A stretch of 64,000 nucleotides of DNA, taken from positions 62,001-126,000 of IMG/VR virus record IMGVR_UViG_3300034073_003340; one strand, written 5' to 3'. Position 1 is the first letter of the stretch. Every line of letters begins with the position of its first letter. Below the pieces are notes generated by a model. That model saw only the letters and a program-made list of their open reading frames with translations, was not told where the DNA came from and searched no databases. Positions 1 to 8,702 of the stretch are shown in pieces. The translations under genes were made by a program, and so were the position numbers. The stretch is from a virus.

Positions 1-344
1 TTCTTTACACGACCGTCTTCCAGAGGAATGTGCTCATGTGTCATTACTCTCCACACAATACTATCAACTGGAATCGACAGTGGGTCAATTTCTTCAATTT
101 TGATCTGATGATTTTTAAGACCTTTTTCCTTTTGGATTAGCTTTTCAGCCTGCATCATCTTCTTGGCCTTGCTCTCACGAACCGACTGGATGAGCTCTAG
201 ATTGATTTCATCAAGCGATCCTACGATACAGTCATAGGATGAATACTTGGGATCTACAAAATAGGAAAAGGTATTCTTGGACTTGTGAATCTCGCTCAGG
301 AGTTCTTTGTTGGTTAGATAATTGACCTTGGGTGTAATAGCCAT
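1..344 (-). CDS. Conserved phage protein of unknown function (3' end outside window)
   Basis: The reading frame starts at an ATG at 342-344 (MAITPKVNYLTNKELLSEIH) and runs off the left edge still open, giving 114 residues. An AGGAG box lies about 11 bases upstream of the ATG. The visible part is charged and mostly helical, with a Lys/Glu-rich stretch in the middle, and has no signal peptide or membrane segment. I do not recognise a domain. It is transcribed away from the baseplate cluster. Function unknown. Confidence 0.75.
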   Translation of the reverse strand, partial: MAITPKVNYLTNKELLSEIHKSKNTFSYFVDPKYSSYDCIVGSLDEINLELIQSVRESKAKKMMQAEKLIQKEKGLKNHQIKIEEIDPLSIPVDSIVWRVMTHEHIPLEDGRVK

Positions 345-579
345 ATGTGGCGCCGCTCCTTATGTTTTTATTATTGGCGGTTAATGTAAAAAGCAGTCTC
401 TGGGTCATTGCCAGCGCATCGCTTGTATTCTTTTTATAGACTAATAGACACCAGAAATCTATAAATTATACACTCGCCATACCCTTGACTGATTGAAATA
501 AAAGAATAATGACATCTTATTATGGTGTCTATAGAGAGAAGACAGGTTTATTAAAACTCAGGTTTATAGGTCGGTAAAT
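345..579. promoter_or_regulatory. Divergent intergenic region with inverted repeat and possible promoters
   Basis: This 235-base AT-rich gap separates a leftward gene from the rightward baseplate cluster. It holds the inverted repeat agacacca (448-455) / tggtgtct (524-531). A TTGACT hexamer at 485-490 could be a -35 box for the + strand. A TATAAT on the minus strand lies near 464-469. No ORF was found. The promoter assignments are inference from hexamers only. Confidence 0.4.
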
Positions 580-582
580 ATG
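573..582 (+). promoter_or_regulatory. TAAATA late-promoter-like box at a gene start
   Basis: GGTAAATATG overlaps the ATG of the following gene. It resembles other TAAATA boxes in this window, but a T4-type start site would fall downstream of this ATG. It would then serve a later start or the next gene, or be coincidental. Confidence 0.25.
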
Positions 583-1152
583 AATAGAGGCAGTAACAAA
601 GTGGTCTTTGGAGTTGGGCGTTTGAATCCGCCTACTAGGGGTCATGATGTGATGGTTCAACAGGTCAAGGAAGCTGCTGAGCGTCTTGGAGCCCGAGCAA
701 TGCTCTACATCGTAGATGGAGAGAAATCAGGTCAGGACAAAAGCAAAAATCCTTTAACTGGTGAACAACGTGTTGCGATTGCCCGCAGGCTCTTTCCAGG
801 GGTCACTGTTGATGTCGTTGGATCAGCCTACGAAGCCCTGGAAGTGTTAGACCTACAATACCTTGAACCAAAGGTATGGGTTGCGGGATCTGACCGTGCT
901 GCCAAATACCGCAAGCTTCTTGCTAGTGAACAACTAGATTGTGAAGTGCTTGAGGTGGACCGTAGTGCAGGTGAAGCAGATGGTGTAAGCGCCACTGCCG
1001 CACGCAAAGCAGCCCTTGAGGGTAACATGGAAGAGTTCGCTCACCATATGCCCTCAGACCTTAGCCCACAGGAACTTGCGGAGATAGCAGATATGATTCG
1101 TGAGGTGTCCTTGTGTCAGAACCCAATAAGAGTAATACATCAACTGGGCTAG
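580..1152 (+). CDS. HxGH-type nucleotidyltransferase (cytidylyltransferase-like)
   Basis: A 190-residue protein of the cytidylyltransferase/nicotinamide-nucleotide adenylyltransferase superfamily. The N-terminal phosphate-binding motif GRLNPPTRGH (residues 13-22) carries the TxGH signature. VSATAAR (136-142) matches the C-terminal ISSTxxR motif. Such enzymes transfer NMP from an NTP to a phosphorylated substrate; the substrate cannot be told from sequence. NadM-like NAD synthesis and a sugar or lipid head-group precursor are both possible. It ends in TAG and overlaps the next gene by 40 bases. It is the first gene of the rightward virion cluster, an odd place for a metabolic enzyme. Confidence 0.85.
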   Translation: MNRGSNKVVFGVGRLNPPTRGHDVMVQQVKEAAERLGARAMLYIVDGEKSGQDKSKNPLTGEQRVAIARRLFPGVTVDVVGSAYEALEVLDLQYLEPKVWVAGSDRAAKYRKLLASEQLDCEVLEVDRSAGEADGVSATAARKAALEGNMEEFAHHMPSDLSPQELAEIADMIREVSLCQNPIRVIHQLG

Positions 1153-2249
1153 TATCCAGCGGTAGCGGACAAAGCGTAAACGCTAAGGCTATCAGTGCCG
1201 GTGACTTTGCTTATGGTGCTCTAGGCAATGGTACGGCCGGTGGACTAGGTAACGCTGCTCTATTGAGCACCACTACAATTCTTCCCAACACTCGCAGAAC
1301 CAAGATCAGCAGAACCCAATTGGAAGCGGCGGATAAAGAGTATACCCGCCAGATGAATATCCTCAGCCAGTTTTGGTCCGTAAAGGATACTTCTAGCCCT
1401 GAATACGCGGCCCAAAAACAAAATGCTATGATGGCACAATACCAGTGGGAACTGGCAAGAAACAATCTTGAAGAAGTTGTCTCTTCTGAATTGTCAAGAC
1501 AAGATCAACCAATCGAAGTTCTACCCGGCGACATCGTAACCTCTCCAACCATCATAGGAGATCTTGAAGGTATTGTCCCCCAAGTTGACGCTGCCCCGGT
1601 AGAAGACGAGATTGTAGTTATTGGTCGCCCCAGAGATAGTAGAATTCGAATCTCTCCAAAGGAAGGCCAACGAGAAGAAATCTTTGGTGACGAAGAATCC
1701 ATTCTCTATATGTTGCGAGAAACAGATGGGGTATTTTTCCCCTATACTCCAACGATAGATTTCAGTCACCGCGCTGAATACTCGTCTATGGCTCCTACAC
1801 ATGCGAATACTAGCTATTATACCTATACCCATACCCCAGCAGTGCAGATCACCATACAGGGGCAATTCAGTGCCCAGAACTTGGCCGAAGCCAAATATAC
1901 TCTAGCGGCGATACACTTCTTTAGAACGGTAACTAAGATGCATTTTGGTGCTCAAGAAGCTGAAGAAGGCACAGCCGGTCTTCCCCCACCAGTTTTGAAC
2001 CTAAATGGGTATGGTGAGTATATGTTTGATAATCTATCGGTCATCATTCAGGAATTCAAAATGGATCTGCCAAACAACGTGGACTATATAGAAGTAGAGC
2101 ACGCTGGTGGGATAGCATGGGTTCCGACTCTTACAACTTTTACAATAACTTGCGTAGTACAAAATACTCCCAAGCAGCAACGAGATGAATTCAATTTCAA
2201 AGAATTTGCCAGTGGAGAATTGATGCGTAATGGAAATGGATGGATCTAA
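1113..2249 (+). CDS. Baseplate tail-tube cap/initiator protein (gp48/gp54-like)
   Basis: 378 residues starting at GTG, with a GAGGTG box 6 bases upstream inside the preceding gene. The N-terminal third is low-complexity (Ser/Thr/Gly) followed by a helical segment. The C-terminal half has the pattern of T4-like gp48/gp54 tube-initiator proteins: FPYTPTIDF, then a Tyr/Thr-rich stretch, AKYTLAAIHFFRTVTKMHFG, PPPVLNLNGYG and a closing VDYIEVE strand. T4 gp54 and gp48 sit on the hub and nucleate the tail tube. The position directly before a gp53-like gene supports a baseplate role. Which of the two paralogues it represents is not resolved. Confidence 0.8.
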   Translation: MSEPNKSNTSTGLVSSGSGQSVNAKAISAGDFAYGALGNGTAGGLGNAALLSTTTILPNTRRTKISRTQLEAADKEYTRQMNILSQFWSVKDTSSPEYAAQKQNAMMAQYQWELARNNLEEVVSSELSRQDQPIEVLPGDIVTSPTIIGDLEGIVPQVDAAPVEDEIVVIGRPRDSRIRISPKEGQREEIFGDEESILYMLRETDGVFFPYTPTIDFSHRAEYSSMAPTHANTSYYTYTHTPAVQITIQGQFSAQNLAEAKYTLAAIHFFRTVTKMHFGAQEAEEGTAGLPPPVLNLNGYGEYMFDNLSVIIQEFKMDLPNNVDYIEVEHAGGIAWVPTLTTFTITCVVQNTPKQQRDEFNFKEFASGELMRNGNGWI

Positions 2250-2555
2250 ATGAGCAAAGTTGAATATCAAAGATCAAGCCCATACGCTGATACTCCTCAA
2301 ACAACCTGGTATTTGAGTAACTATGAGCCACGAATCATCAATCGTGATGGAACCGATATACGCAAGATACTAGAAACCAAATATGAAAACAGACCAGATT
2401 TGCTTTCTTACGATCTGTATGGGACTCCAAATCTATGGTGGATATTTATGGTTTTGAATCCTGATTCCATAAAGGATCCCATTTATGACTTCAAAGCAGG
2501 TCTTGTGATCTTTGTTCCAACAGCCACTCGTATCTCAAATACATTGGGAATCTAA
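2250..2555 (+). CDS. Baseplate wedge protein (gp53/LysM-like)
   Basis: 101 residues starting at the ATG directly after the preceding TAA. The central segment YENRPDLLSYDLYGTPNLWW, followed by an FKAGLVIFVPT strand, is the LysM-like wedge fold of T4 gp53, here much shorter than the 196-residue T4 protein. Gp53 joins neighbouring wedges around the hub. It overlaps the next gene in the form TAATGA, which suggests translational coupling. Confidence 0.8.
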   Translation: MSKVEYQRSSPYADTPQTTWYLSNYEPRIINRDGTDIRKILETKYENRPDLLSYDLYGTPNLWWIFMVLNPDSIKDPIYDFKAGLVIFVPTATRISNTLGI

Positions 2556-5425
2556 TGACAAGAGCTAGACAACTTTTAAATTCTGAAACCAGAACTAATC
2601 AATCGCAGAATAGCACTGAGGGCCAATCAAGTTCAAATGGTTCTACTCCCCCTAATTCTGGGTTCAATGGTCAGTCTCTAGACAAAGCAGATATTGAAAA
2701 TGGTGGTACACCTGGTGGATTTTTAAAGCACCTGAACTTTGTTCCTGAGCCCAACCCAATGGGGGATTTGTTTCAGCCAACTTATCACTTCTCCTTTTAT
2801 CTTGATACTGATGTAGAAGCAGAGCAGGGAACTGGAAAGGAGTTCGTTATAGCTGAAACTGGCTTGACAGGAATGAATCTACAAAGTGTCGAGATTGATA
2901 GCTTTGTTGGTCCCAACATTAGAACTCGTAATGCTACTGCGACCAGTATCACTATGAAGATCTATGAGCCGTTTGGTGCTCAGTTTCCCGATCTGTTGTT
3001 CAATGCGGCTGTGCGAATGAATATTCGCAATTACCTAAAGGCACCTTGGTTTCTGAGATTAAAGCTTCATGGATACGATGAAAATGGTGTCAAAGTAGAA
3101 GTGGGCAAAGGTTGGAAATGGAAGATGGTTCTAATTGATGTTCAGAGCAACATCAGTGAGAATGGATCTGTTCATACCGTGACCGCAATGCCCATGGCTG
3201 AAGTTGCGCTGAATAATCAATATTGTATGCTTCCTTCACTGGTTAACACTAGCGGAACAACCGTTGGTGAAGTTCTCAAAAACATCATAACCAGTATGAA
3301 CGAGAACGTTAAAACCAAGTATGGTGATACTAATCCACCAGTCTTGGAGTTTGCGATTGAGGACAGGGAATATCCCTACGATACCAAGATAGGAGTGAGT
3401 CGTCCTTTCGATCATAGAATTGTTTCTGACTCTCCACAAGATAGTAACACCAGAACCTCCGAAAACTTTGGTACTCAGGATACTCATTTCAGTCCTGGGA
3501 CTGATATCCCTGCGGTGGTTGATATGTTGATGGCACGAACTGATACCGCGATTCAAGCGGCACGCATCAGCCGTGAAAAACCAAAGGTCGATGGACCCGA
3601 CTTGGAAACTGATGTAAGAGATCCGGCTTCTCTCATGCACCGAATTGATACTAAAGTAGAGTATCTTGCCTATAACGCAATTATTGGTGACTATTGTAAG
3701 AAGATAACCTTTATTGTGAAGCCCTATCAGAGCCTACGCTTGTTGACGTCTATGGGAAGAGCAATGTCTTTTGATAAAGAAAAGGTATTGAACCGACTAA
3801 AGGCCAAGCACGCGGTAGATCAGGTTTTGATGAGAAAGCAGTATGATTACATTTTTACTGGTATGAATACTGAAGTAGAGAAATTTGATATCAACGTGAA
3901 CTTTAGATGGGCTGTCAGCATTCCTGTAATCCAAGGATGGAATACAAATACTGGAACAACTGCTAGGGTTGATATTGCCCAATCAGCACAAGATCATTCG
4001 CTAAAATTGAATGCCAACAGCCAGGAACTGGAAGCTACTCGTCTTGAGATTTTCAATCTTGATAGGGATATTGAGGAAGCAGGTTCATCGGTAAGTCCTG
4101 AACAGACACGTCGCCGCGAGGAATTGGAAGCTAGACGTCGTAGGCTTGATGAAGAGAATCGTCAGTTGAGAACCGTGACGGGCTTTGAAGTCGATGAATT
4201 GAATCGTATTGAAAATGAGAAGTCAGAAAAACGACGCCGCGCCAATCCTATAACTGGAAGAATTATAGATGGCGAGGACGATGTCTATGACAATGCGCAA
4301 AGCGAGGCGGATGGAAGTGCCCGTTCTGGGTTTGGTGGATCTGGATCTGATGATTTAAGTTATCTCCCGATCACTATTGTTCAAGACCCTGATTCACCAA
4401 GTGCTAGTGTATATACGGGAACTTCCACTGATAACAATTCCAACAAAGGAGTTTACGGCGCTCTTTTGAACCAGCTCTATGGAAGCTTTGACGGAAACCT
4501 TCAAAGCTTGGAGTTGGATATCAGGGGTGACCCGTATTGGCTGGGCCCTGGTTCAACTGGTCAGGAATATTCCGATCCGTCAACCGCGGATGTTCCTAAT
4601 TTCAATAACGGCGAGCATATGTTTGTTTTCCGTTTTAAATTACCGCAAGGTTATGATCAGTCTACCGGAACAGTAAGTGTCGCTGCCGATGATAAAAAGG
4701 GAGGCAGCAGTGGTCCAGGTGAGGATCAAAAACCCAAAGGTGGCGGCAATAGTAATATCTTTACTGGCTTCTATGCGGTAACCCAAGTCGTTAATCGCTT
4801 CAATAATGGATATTTTTCTCAAACTTTGAATGCCCAGAGGATTCAAGGTTGGACTTATGAAAATATCATTGAAGGTAGAGAAGTCATCGTAGATGACAAT
4901 ACTAATATTACAGATTCTGATGTTCCTTTGATTTCAAATCCTAGGGCAAATGAATCAACCGCTATTGCGAACGGTGGCCGAGGTTCTGGTTCTAGACTAC
5001 CATCTAGAACTACTCTAAGCGAGCGAGAATTGTTGGCGATTACCTTAGTGGGTGAAGCCGGTGGTGAGGGCGATCAAGGAATGTTGGCGGTTGGAAACGT
5101 AATCGTCAACCGTGCTAGAAAGAACTTTACCGGCAATACGGTCAGTGAGGTTATTATGAGCCCTAAGCAATTCTCCGTATGGAACGGCCAACGACCGGAA
5201 ACCCTCTATAATGCTCGTAAGGACACCGATGTATATCGCCGAGCCGACCGAATTGCTGGTGAACTATTGTCCGGCCGCGCCAGTGACGTGACTGGTGGGG
5301 CTGACCACTACCTCAATGAGGTAACTACTAGACAGGGTCGTTCCGACGGTGGGTTGCCCCCTTGGTACCGCAGAAGCAAAGTTACCAAGAAAATTGGCAA
5401 ACATACTTTCCTGAAAATCTTATAA
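2555..5425 (+). CDS. Baseplate hub-type structural protein fused to a SleB-like cell wall hydrolase
   Basis: 956 residues. The N-terminal ~400 residues look like a phage tail/hub protein, with beta-rich segments such as FQPTYHFSFYLDTD and FDINVNFRWAVSIP. A charged coiled coil follows (about 490-560, Glu/Arg-rich). The C-terminal 135 residues (822-956) match the SleB/hydrolase_2 family: SERELLAITLVGEAGGEG with the expected catalytic Glu, GNVIVNRARKNF, SPKQFSVWNG and HYLNE. The family cleaves peptidoglycan glycan strands. The fusion implies that the hub itself carries wall-degrading activity for DNA entry. It is followed within 10 bases by the spike gene, preceded by AAGGAG. Confidence 0.8.
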   Translation: MTRARQLLNSETRTNQSQNSTEGQSSSNGSTPPNSGFNGQSLDKADIENGGTPGGFLKHLNFVPEPNPMGDLFQPTYHFSFYLDTDVEAEQGTGKEFVIAETGLTGMNLQSVEIDSFVGPNIRTRNATATSITMKIYEPFGAQFPDLLFNAAVRMNIRNYLKAPWFLRLKLHGYDENGVKVEVGKGWKWKMVLIDVQSNISENGSVHTVTAMPMAEVALNNQYCMLPSLVNTSGTTVGEVLKNIITSMNENVKTKYGDTNPPVLEFAIEDREYPYDTKIGVSRPFDHRIVSDSPQDSNTRTSENFGTQDTHFSPGTDIPAVVDMLMARTDTAIQAARISREKPKVDGPDLETDVRDPASLMHRIDTKVEYLAYNAIIGDYCKKITFIVKPYQSLRLLTSMGRAMSFDKEKVLNRLKAKHAVDQVLMRKQYDYIFTGMNTEVEKFDINVNFRWAVSIPVIQGWNTNTGTTARVDIAQSAQDHSLKLNANSQELEATRLEIFNLDRDIEEAGSSVSPEQTRRREELEARRRRLDEENRQLRTVTGFEVDELNRIENEKSEKRRRANPITGRIIDGEDDVYDNAQSEADGSARSGFGGSGSDDLSYLPITIVQDPDSPSASVYTGTSTDNNSNKGVYGALLNQLYGSFDGNLQSLELDIRGDPYWLGPGSTGQEYSDPSTADVPNFNNGEHMFVFRFKLPQGYDQSTGTVSVAADDKKGGSSGPGEDQKPKGGGNSNIFTGFYAVTQVVNRFNNGYFSQTLNAQRIQGWTYENIIEGREVIVDDNTNITDSDVPLISNPRANESTAIANGGRGSGSRLPSRTTLSERELLAITLVGEAGGEGDQGMLAVGNVIVNRARKNFTGNTVSEVIMSPKQFSVWNGQRPETLYNARKDTDVYRRADRIAGELLSGRASDVTGGADHYLNEVTTRQGRSDGGLPPWYRRSKVTKKIGKHTFLKIL

Positions 5426-5435
5426 GGAGTTCAAA

Positions 5436-7307
5436 ATGGCTAACCAAGGATTCCGTAGATCATTTCGAACTCCTCCGGGATATCTGAATCAAGAAGCCAA
5501 TGCTAGAGTTGGGCTGTTCAATCAAGTCTATCTCGGGTTTGTCAAAAACAACGAAGATGCTTTCAAGAACGGACGTCTCCGAGTTTGGATTCCTGAGTTT
5601 TCCACATCACCTGACGATGAAAGCCAGTGGGTGACTGTTCAGTATTGTTCCCCAATGGCAGGTGCTACTCCGGTAAAAGACAACGTCAAGGAAGGTAGAA
5701 CGCTTGCTGATACTCAGCAATCATATGGGTGGTGGTCGGTTCCTCCTGATGTCGATAATGAAGTTATTGTAATGTTCATCAACGGAGACCCCAACCGAGG
5801 CATCTATATTGGTGGGCTCTATCAACCGTTTATGAACCACATGGTTCCTGGTATTCCTAGTGCTACTTCCTATCAAGAGGGTGTTGAGGGACAGGACCCA
5901 CCAGTGGCCGAATACAATCGCTGGGATCCAGGAGTCACTGATTCTGACAATCACACTAGGGCTCGCTTTGAGCCCCTACACGAGGGTCTAAGAAACCAGG
6001 GTCTCTACACCGACCCACAGCGCGGTCCTAGTGATGCCGGAGCTCGTAGGGCTCCTGTGAGCAAAGTATATGGCTTTAAGAGTCCCAAAGGTTCTCAGAT
6101 GGTATTTGATGATGCTGATGAGAATTCTTATATTCGCTTTAGGACGGCTTCAGGCGCTCAGATCCTGATCAATGATACCGCGGGATATGTTTACATTATC
6201 AGCGCAAATGGTAACAGTTGGTTTGAAATCAGCGATGATGGTATTGATGGATATTCGGCCAATTCTATCAGCTTGCGATCACAACAGGATATCAACCTAC
6301 ATGCTGACGGCTCAATCAATCAATACGCCAAACGCACCTGGAATGCGTATGCTGGTGGTGGGGCCACGATGCAGGCTAAGAGTGTTGATATTTTGAGTGC
6401 TTCAACAGCAAATATCAGTGCTAATAGTGATCTAAATCTGTTGAGCAACGCCAATGTCAACACAAGTGCGGGCGGTAATTGGAACGCGAGGGCGGGCGGA
6501 ACCGCTGCTTTGAATTCTGGCGGCGCCATGGGAGTAAGCGCAGGGGGAACTCTGTTTCTCAGAGGCTCTCAGATCCAGCAGAACAGTGGTAGTGGCCCAA
6601 GAGCAGCTTCAGCAAAGGAAGGTTCAGGTCCCAAGCCAGAAGAACTAGAAGACCGTGAACTCAACGTAGAAACCAATTATGAAGAAATTTCTACAAAAAC
6701 AATCGTGAGTAGAATGCCTACACACGAGCCATGGTCTGGTCATCCCAACAGTGGTTCTGGTTCGGTTCGTCGTAGGGTTGATCTCAGCGTGAGTTCTAGA
6801 AACCAAGTAGATGGCAACGGCAATCCAGTGGATAATCCAGACGACATACAGCCAGGTGAAGAGGAAATCATCCCAACAGATAACGCAACCTTTGTAGCAC
6901 CAGCATCTGGACCAATAACATCACTGTTTGGTCCTAGGAACACTGGTATCCGAGGAGCAAGTAGGGTTCACAAGGGTGTTGATCTTGGAATTCCAAGAGG
7001 AACTAGTGTGGTTGCTATGCGTGATGGAACGGTAACAAGGGCTGGACGAGCAGGTGGATATGGTAACCTACTTTGTATCAAACATGACAATGGTTATGAA
7101 ACCCGATATGCTCATTTGACTAGCTTCAATGTTCGAGTAGGAACAAAAGTAAAACAGGGACAGGTTATTGCCAAATCAGGTAACACTGGGGTGGGCTCTG
7201 GACCACATCTTCACTTTGAAATTCGTAAGAATGGGACTGCTATAAATCCAAACACCAAATTACGAAATATTCGTAAAGGTGCTAGATTAACCGCAGGAAG
7301 AAACTAA
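5436..7307 (+). CDS. Baseplate central spike protein (gp5-like) with C-terminal M23 endopeptidase
   Basis: 623 residues. Residues ~25-140 form a gp5/VgrG-type OB domain (GRLRVWIPEF, SYGWWSVPPDVDNEVIVMF, GGLYQPF). Residues ~205-385 are repetitive and match a triple-stranded beta-helix spike (INLHADGSINQYAK, NISANSDLNLLSNANVNTSA). A linker is followed by an M23/LytM peptidase from ~486 to 615. Its zinc ligands are visible as HKGVDLG (H512, D516) and HLHF (about 591). T4 gp5 carries a lysozyme between its OB and helix domains; here the wall enzyme is a peptidase at the extreme C-terminus, an unusual architecture. Confidence 0.88.
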   Translation: MANQGFRRSFRTPPGYLNQEANARVGLFNQVYLGFVKNNEDAFKNGRLRVWIPEFSTSPDDESQWVTVQYCSPMAGATPVKDNVKEGRTLADTQQSYGWWSVPPDVDNEVIVMFINGDPNRGIYIGGLYQPFMNHMVPGIPSATSYQEGVEGQDPPVAEYNRWDPGVTDSDNHTRARFEPLHEGLRNQGLYTDPQRGPSDAGARRAPVSKVYGFKSPKGSQMVFDDADENSYIRFRTASGAQILINDTAGYVYIISANGNSWFEISDDGIDGYSANSISLRSQQDINLHADGSINQYAKRTWNAYAGGGATMQAKSVDILSASTANISANSDLNLLSNANVNTSAGGNWNARAGGTAALNSGGAMGVSAGGTLFLRGSQIQQNSGSGPRAASAKEGSGPKPEELEDRELNVETNYEEISTKTIVSRMPTHEPWSGHPNSGSGSVRRRVDLSVSSRNQVDGNGNPVDNPDDIQPGEEEIIPTDNATFVAPASGPITSLFGPRNTGIRGASRVHKGVDLGIPRGTSVVAMRDGTVTRAGRAGGYGNLLCIKHDNGYETRYAHLTSFNVRVGTKVKQGQVIAKSGNTGVGSGPHLHFEIRKNGTAINPNTKLRNIRKGARLTAGRN

Positions 7308-7309
7308 TA

Positions 7310-7336
7310 AAAATGGGGGCTTCTGCCCCCATTTTT
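7310..7336. terminator. Bidirectional hairpin terminator between convergent genes
   Basis: Arms aaatgggggc (7311-7320) and gccccc-a-ttttt (7325-7336) enclose loop ttct, with A-tract and T-tract on either side. It ends the rightward spike gene and the leftward exonuclease, whose stop codon lies inside the stem. Confidence 0.85.
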
Positions 7337-7940
7337 ACAACCTGTTTGGAATTCCCTTGATGGGACTTAAACCACGGGTTTCGCGCATCATGTTGATAAA
7401 CATTGCGCCTTGCTCTATGGCATCATCAATTGCCACATGGGTATGTGGCAAATCATCAAACCAATGTTTTGGCATCGTGCGTTTGCTACAGCTTTGGAAA
7501 TGTCTACCCAATACTGCCCATGCGTAACTCTTGACATCAACCGCTCTACTAAAGCTAAATGGGTTATTGCCCAGATATTTTACACAATAGTAGTCAATCC
7601 ACTTGAAATCGTAGACTGCTGGGTAACCTACAAAAATTGGTTGCCCCGGTAGGGTTTTGAGCCAATCAGCATATTCCTTCATAGCAGTTGAAGGATCTTG
7701 TGTATTGACTCTTGTTGCCGCATAGGCTTTTCTATTGGCTTCGCTTTCATTCCAAAAAGCCATGGTATCAGGAGTGGGACTGGCCCCTTCCATAAGTTCT
7801 AAATTGGCTTCAAATGTTCCAACTAGATTCTTTTCTACATCAAACGCCGCAGTAGCAAAACTGAGCATACTGGAGAGGCCTGGACATTTTCCGTCAGCCT
7901 CAATATCGGTCATACAGTAGATTTCTTGTTTACCGCCCAT
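7335..7940 (-). CDS. 3'-5' exonuclease, DEDDh (RNase T/DnaQ-like) family
   Basis: 201 residues from the ATG at 7938-7940 (MGGKQEIYCMTDIEADG), chosen because CAGGAAG lies 7 bases upstream and longer versions run into the preceding gene. The DEDDh residues are visible: D and E in TDIEADG (12, 14), D in GYPAVYDFKW and H...D in HVAIDDAIEQG. Members trim 3' ends of DNA or RNA. It may act in nucleotide recycling, RNA turnover or repair; the substrate is not determined by sequence. It and its small neighbour interrupt the rightward virion cluster on the opposite strand. Confidence 0.85.
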   Translation of the reverse strand: MGGKQEIYCMTDIEADGKCPGLSSMLSFATAAFDVEKNLVGTFEANLELMEGASPTPDTMAFWNESEANRKAYAATRVNTQDPSTAMKEYADWLKTLPGQPIFVGYPAVYDFKWIDYYCVKYLGNNPFSFSRAVDVKSYAWAVLGRHFQSCSKRTMPKHWFDDLPHTHVAIDDAIEQGAMFINMMRETRGLSPIKGIPNRL

Positions 7941-7971
7941 TTGCTCGCTTCCTGTTCGCTTTATGCGATTC

Positions 7972-8214
7972 TTAGGCTTGAGGTTTGGGATCGCTTTCGA
8001 CCTTTTTGGCCGCTTTGCGCTCAGCAAAACGGTCTTCAGGAGTAATAACCCAATTGGGGTTCTTCTCCTCTGGGCTTTTGAGTTCAGGAGTGTCTTTTCT
8101 TCCAGCTCTGGGCTTCTTCGTAATCAACGGAGAAACCAAAACCTTTTCAACACTATTGAATTTTTCGCGATCCGCTATTGCTTTAGGATCGCCTGTTTTG
8201 GTAGGCTTTTCCAT
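7972..8214 (-). CDS. Small basic hypothetical protein
   Basis: 80 residues from the ATG at 8212-8214 (MEKPTKTGDPKAIADREKF), with TAGGAAAT just upstream; a longer ORF upstream to 8244 lacks a ribosome site. It is rich in Lys, Pro and Glu (PRAGRKDTPELKSPEEKNP) and probably disordered. It lies 31 bases upstream of the exonuclease on the same strand, so the two are likely co-transcribed. No recognised domain. Confidence 0.6.
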   Translation of the reverse strand: MEKPTKTGDPKAIADREKFNSVEKVLVSPLITKKPRAGRKDTPELKSPEEKNPNWVITPEDRFAERKAAKKVESDPKPQA

Positions 8215-8287
8215 ATTTCCTACTTTATAGCACCTTTTATCCAATTGTCAAGAATTGGTTTTCCGTAAACTGCGTATTTTATACACC

Positions 8288-8296
8288 GATAAATAT
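8288..8296 (+). promoter_or_regulatory. Late-promoter-like box before gp25
   Basis: GATAAATAT lies about 20 bases before the gp25 start, followed by TTGGAGGG as ribosome site. It matches the T4 late core TATAAATA at 7 of 8 positions. It restarts rightward transcription after the leftward gene pair. Confidence 0.6.
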
Positions 8297-8316
8297 CAAT
8301 ATATTGGAGGGATCGC

Positions 8317-8700
8317 ATGACGCAACGCAGATTGTTTGTTGGCTTTAGTACTCAGGAAATGGAAGGCAAACGTGGTTGGTCCGTAACTGATATTGAACTG
8401 ATCAAACGCGATCTTCTCAACCATTTCTATACTCGCAGGGGCGAAAGGGTAATGCTGCCAACCTATGGCACTATAATCTGGGATTTGCTTTTTGAACCAT
8501 TTACCGACTCCATCAAGGCATCAGTAGAGGCGGATGTCAAAAGAGTGGTTAGAAGTGATCCAAGAGTTGTTTTACAAAACGTCAATGCTTCTACATCTGC
8601 GTATGGTATAACCATAGCCATTGAACTCAAGTATGTTCCCTATGATTCAATTGGAACATTTGCTTTGGAGTTTGATCGTCGCTCCCTTGAGAGGAACTAA
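8317..8700 (+). CDS. Baseplate wedge subunit gp25-like
   Basis: 127 residues, matching the T4 gp25/GPW family (T4 gp25 is 132 residues): WSVTDIELIKRDLLNHFYTR, GERVMLPTYGT and DLLFEPFTDS. Gp25 is a conserved core wedge protein shared with type VI secretion (TssE), which nucleates the sheath. TTGGAGGGATCGC precedes the ATG. Only two bases separate it from the gp6-like gene. Confidence 0.92.
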   Translation: MTQRRLFVGFSTQEMEGKRGWSVTDIELIKRDLLNHFYTRRGERVMLPTYGTIIWDLLFEPFTDSIKASVEADVKRVVRSDPRVVLQNVNASTSAYGITIAIELKYVPYDSIGTFALEFDRRSLERN

Positions 8701-8702
8701 GA

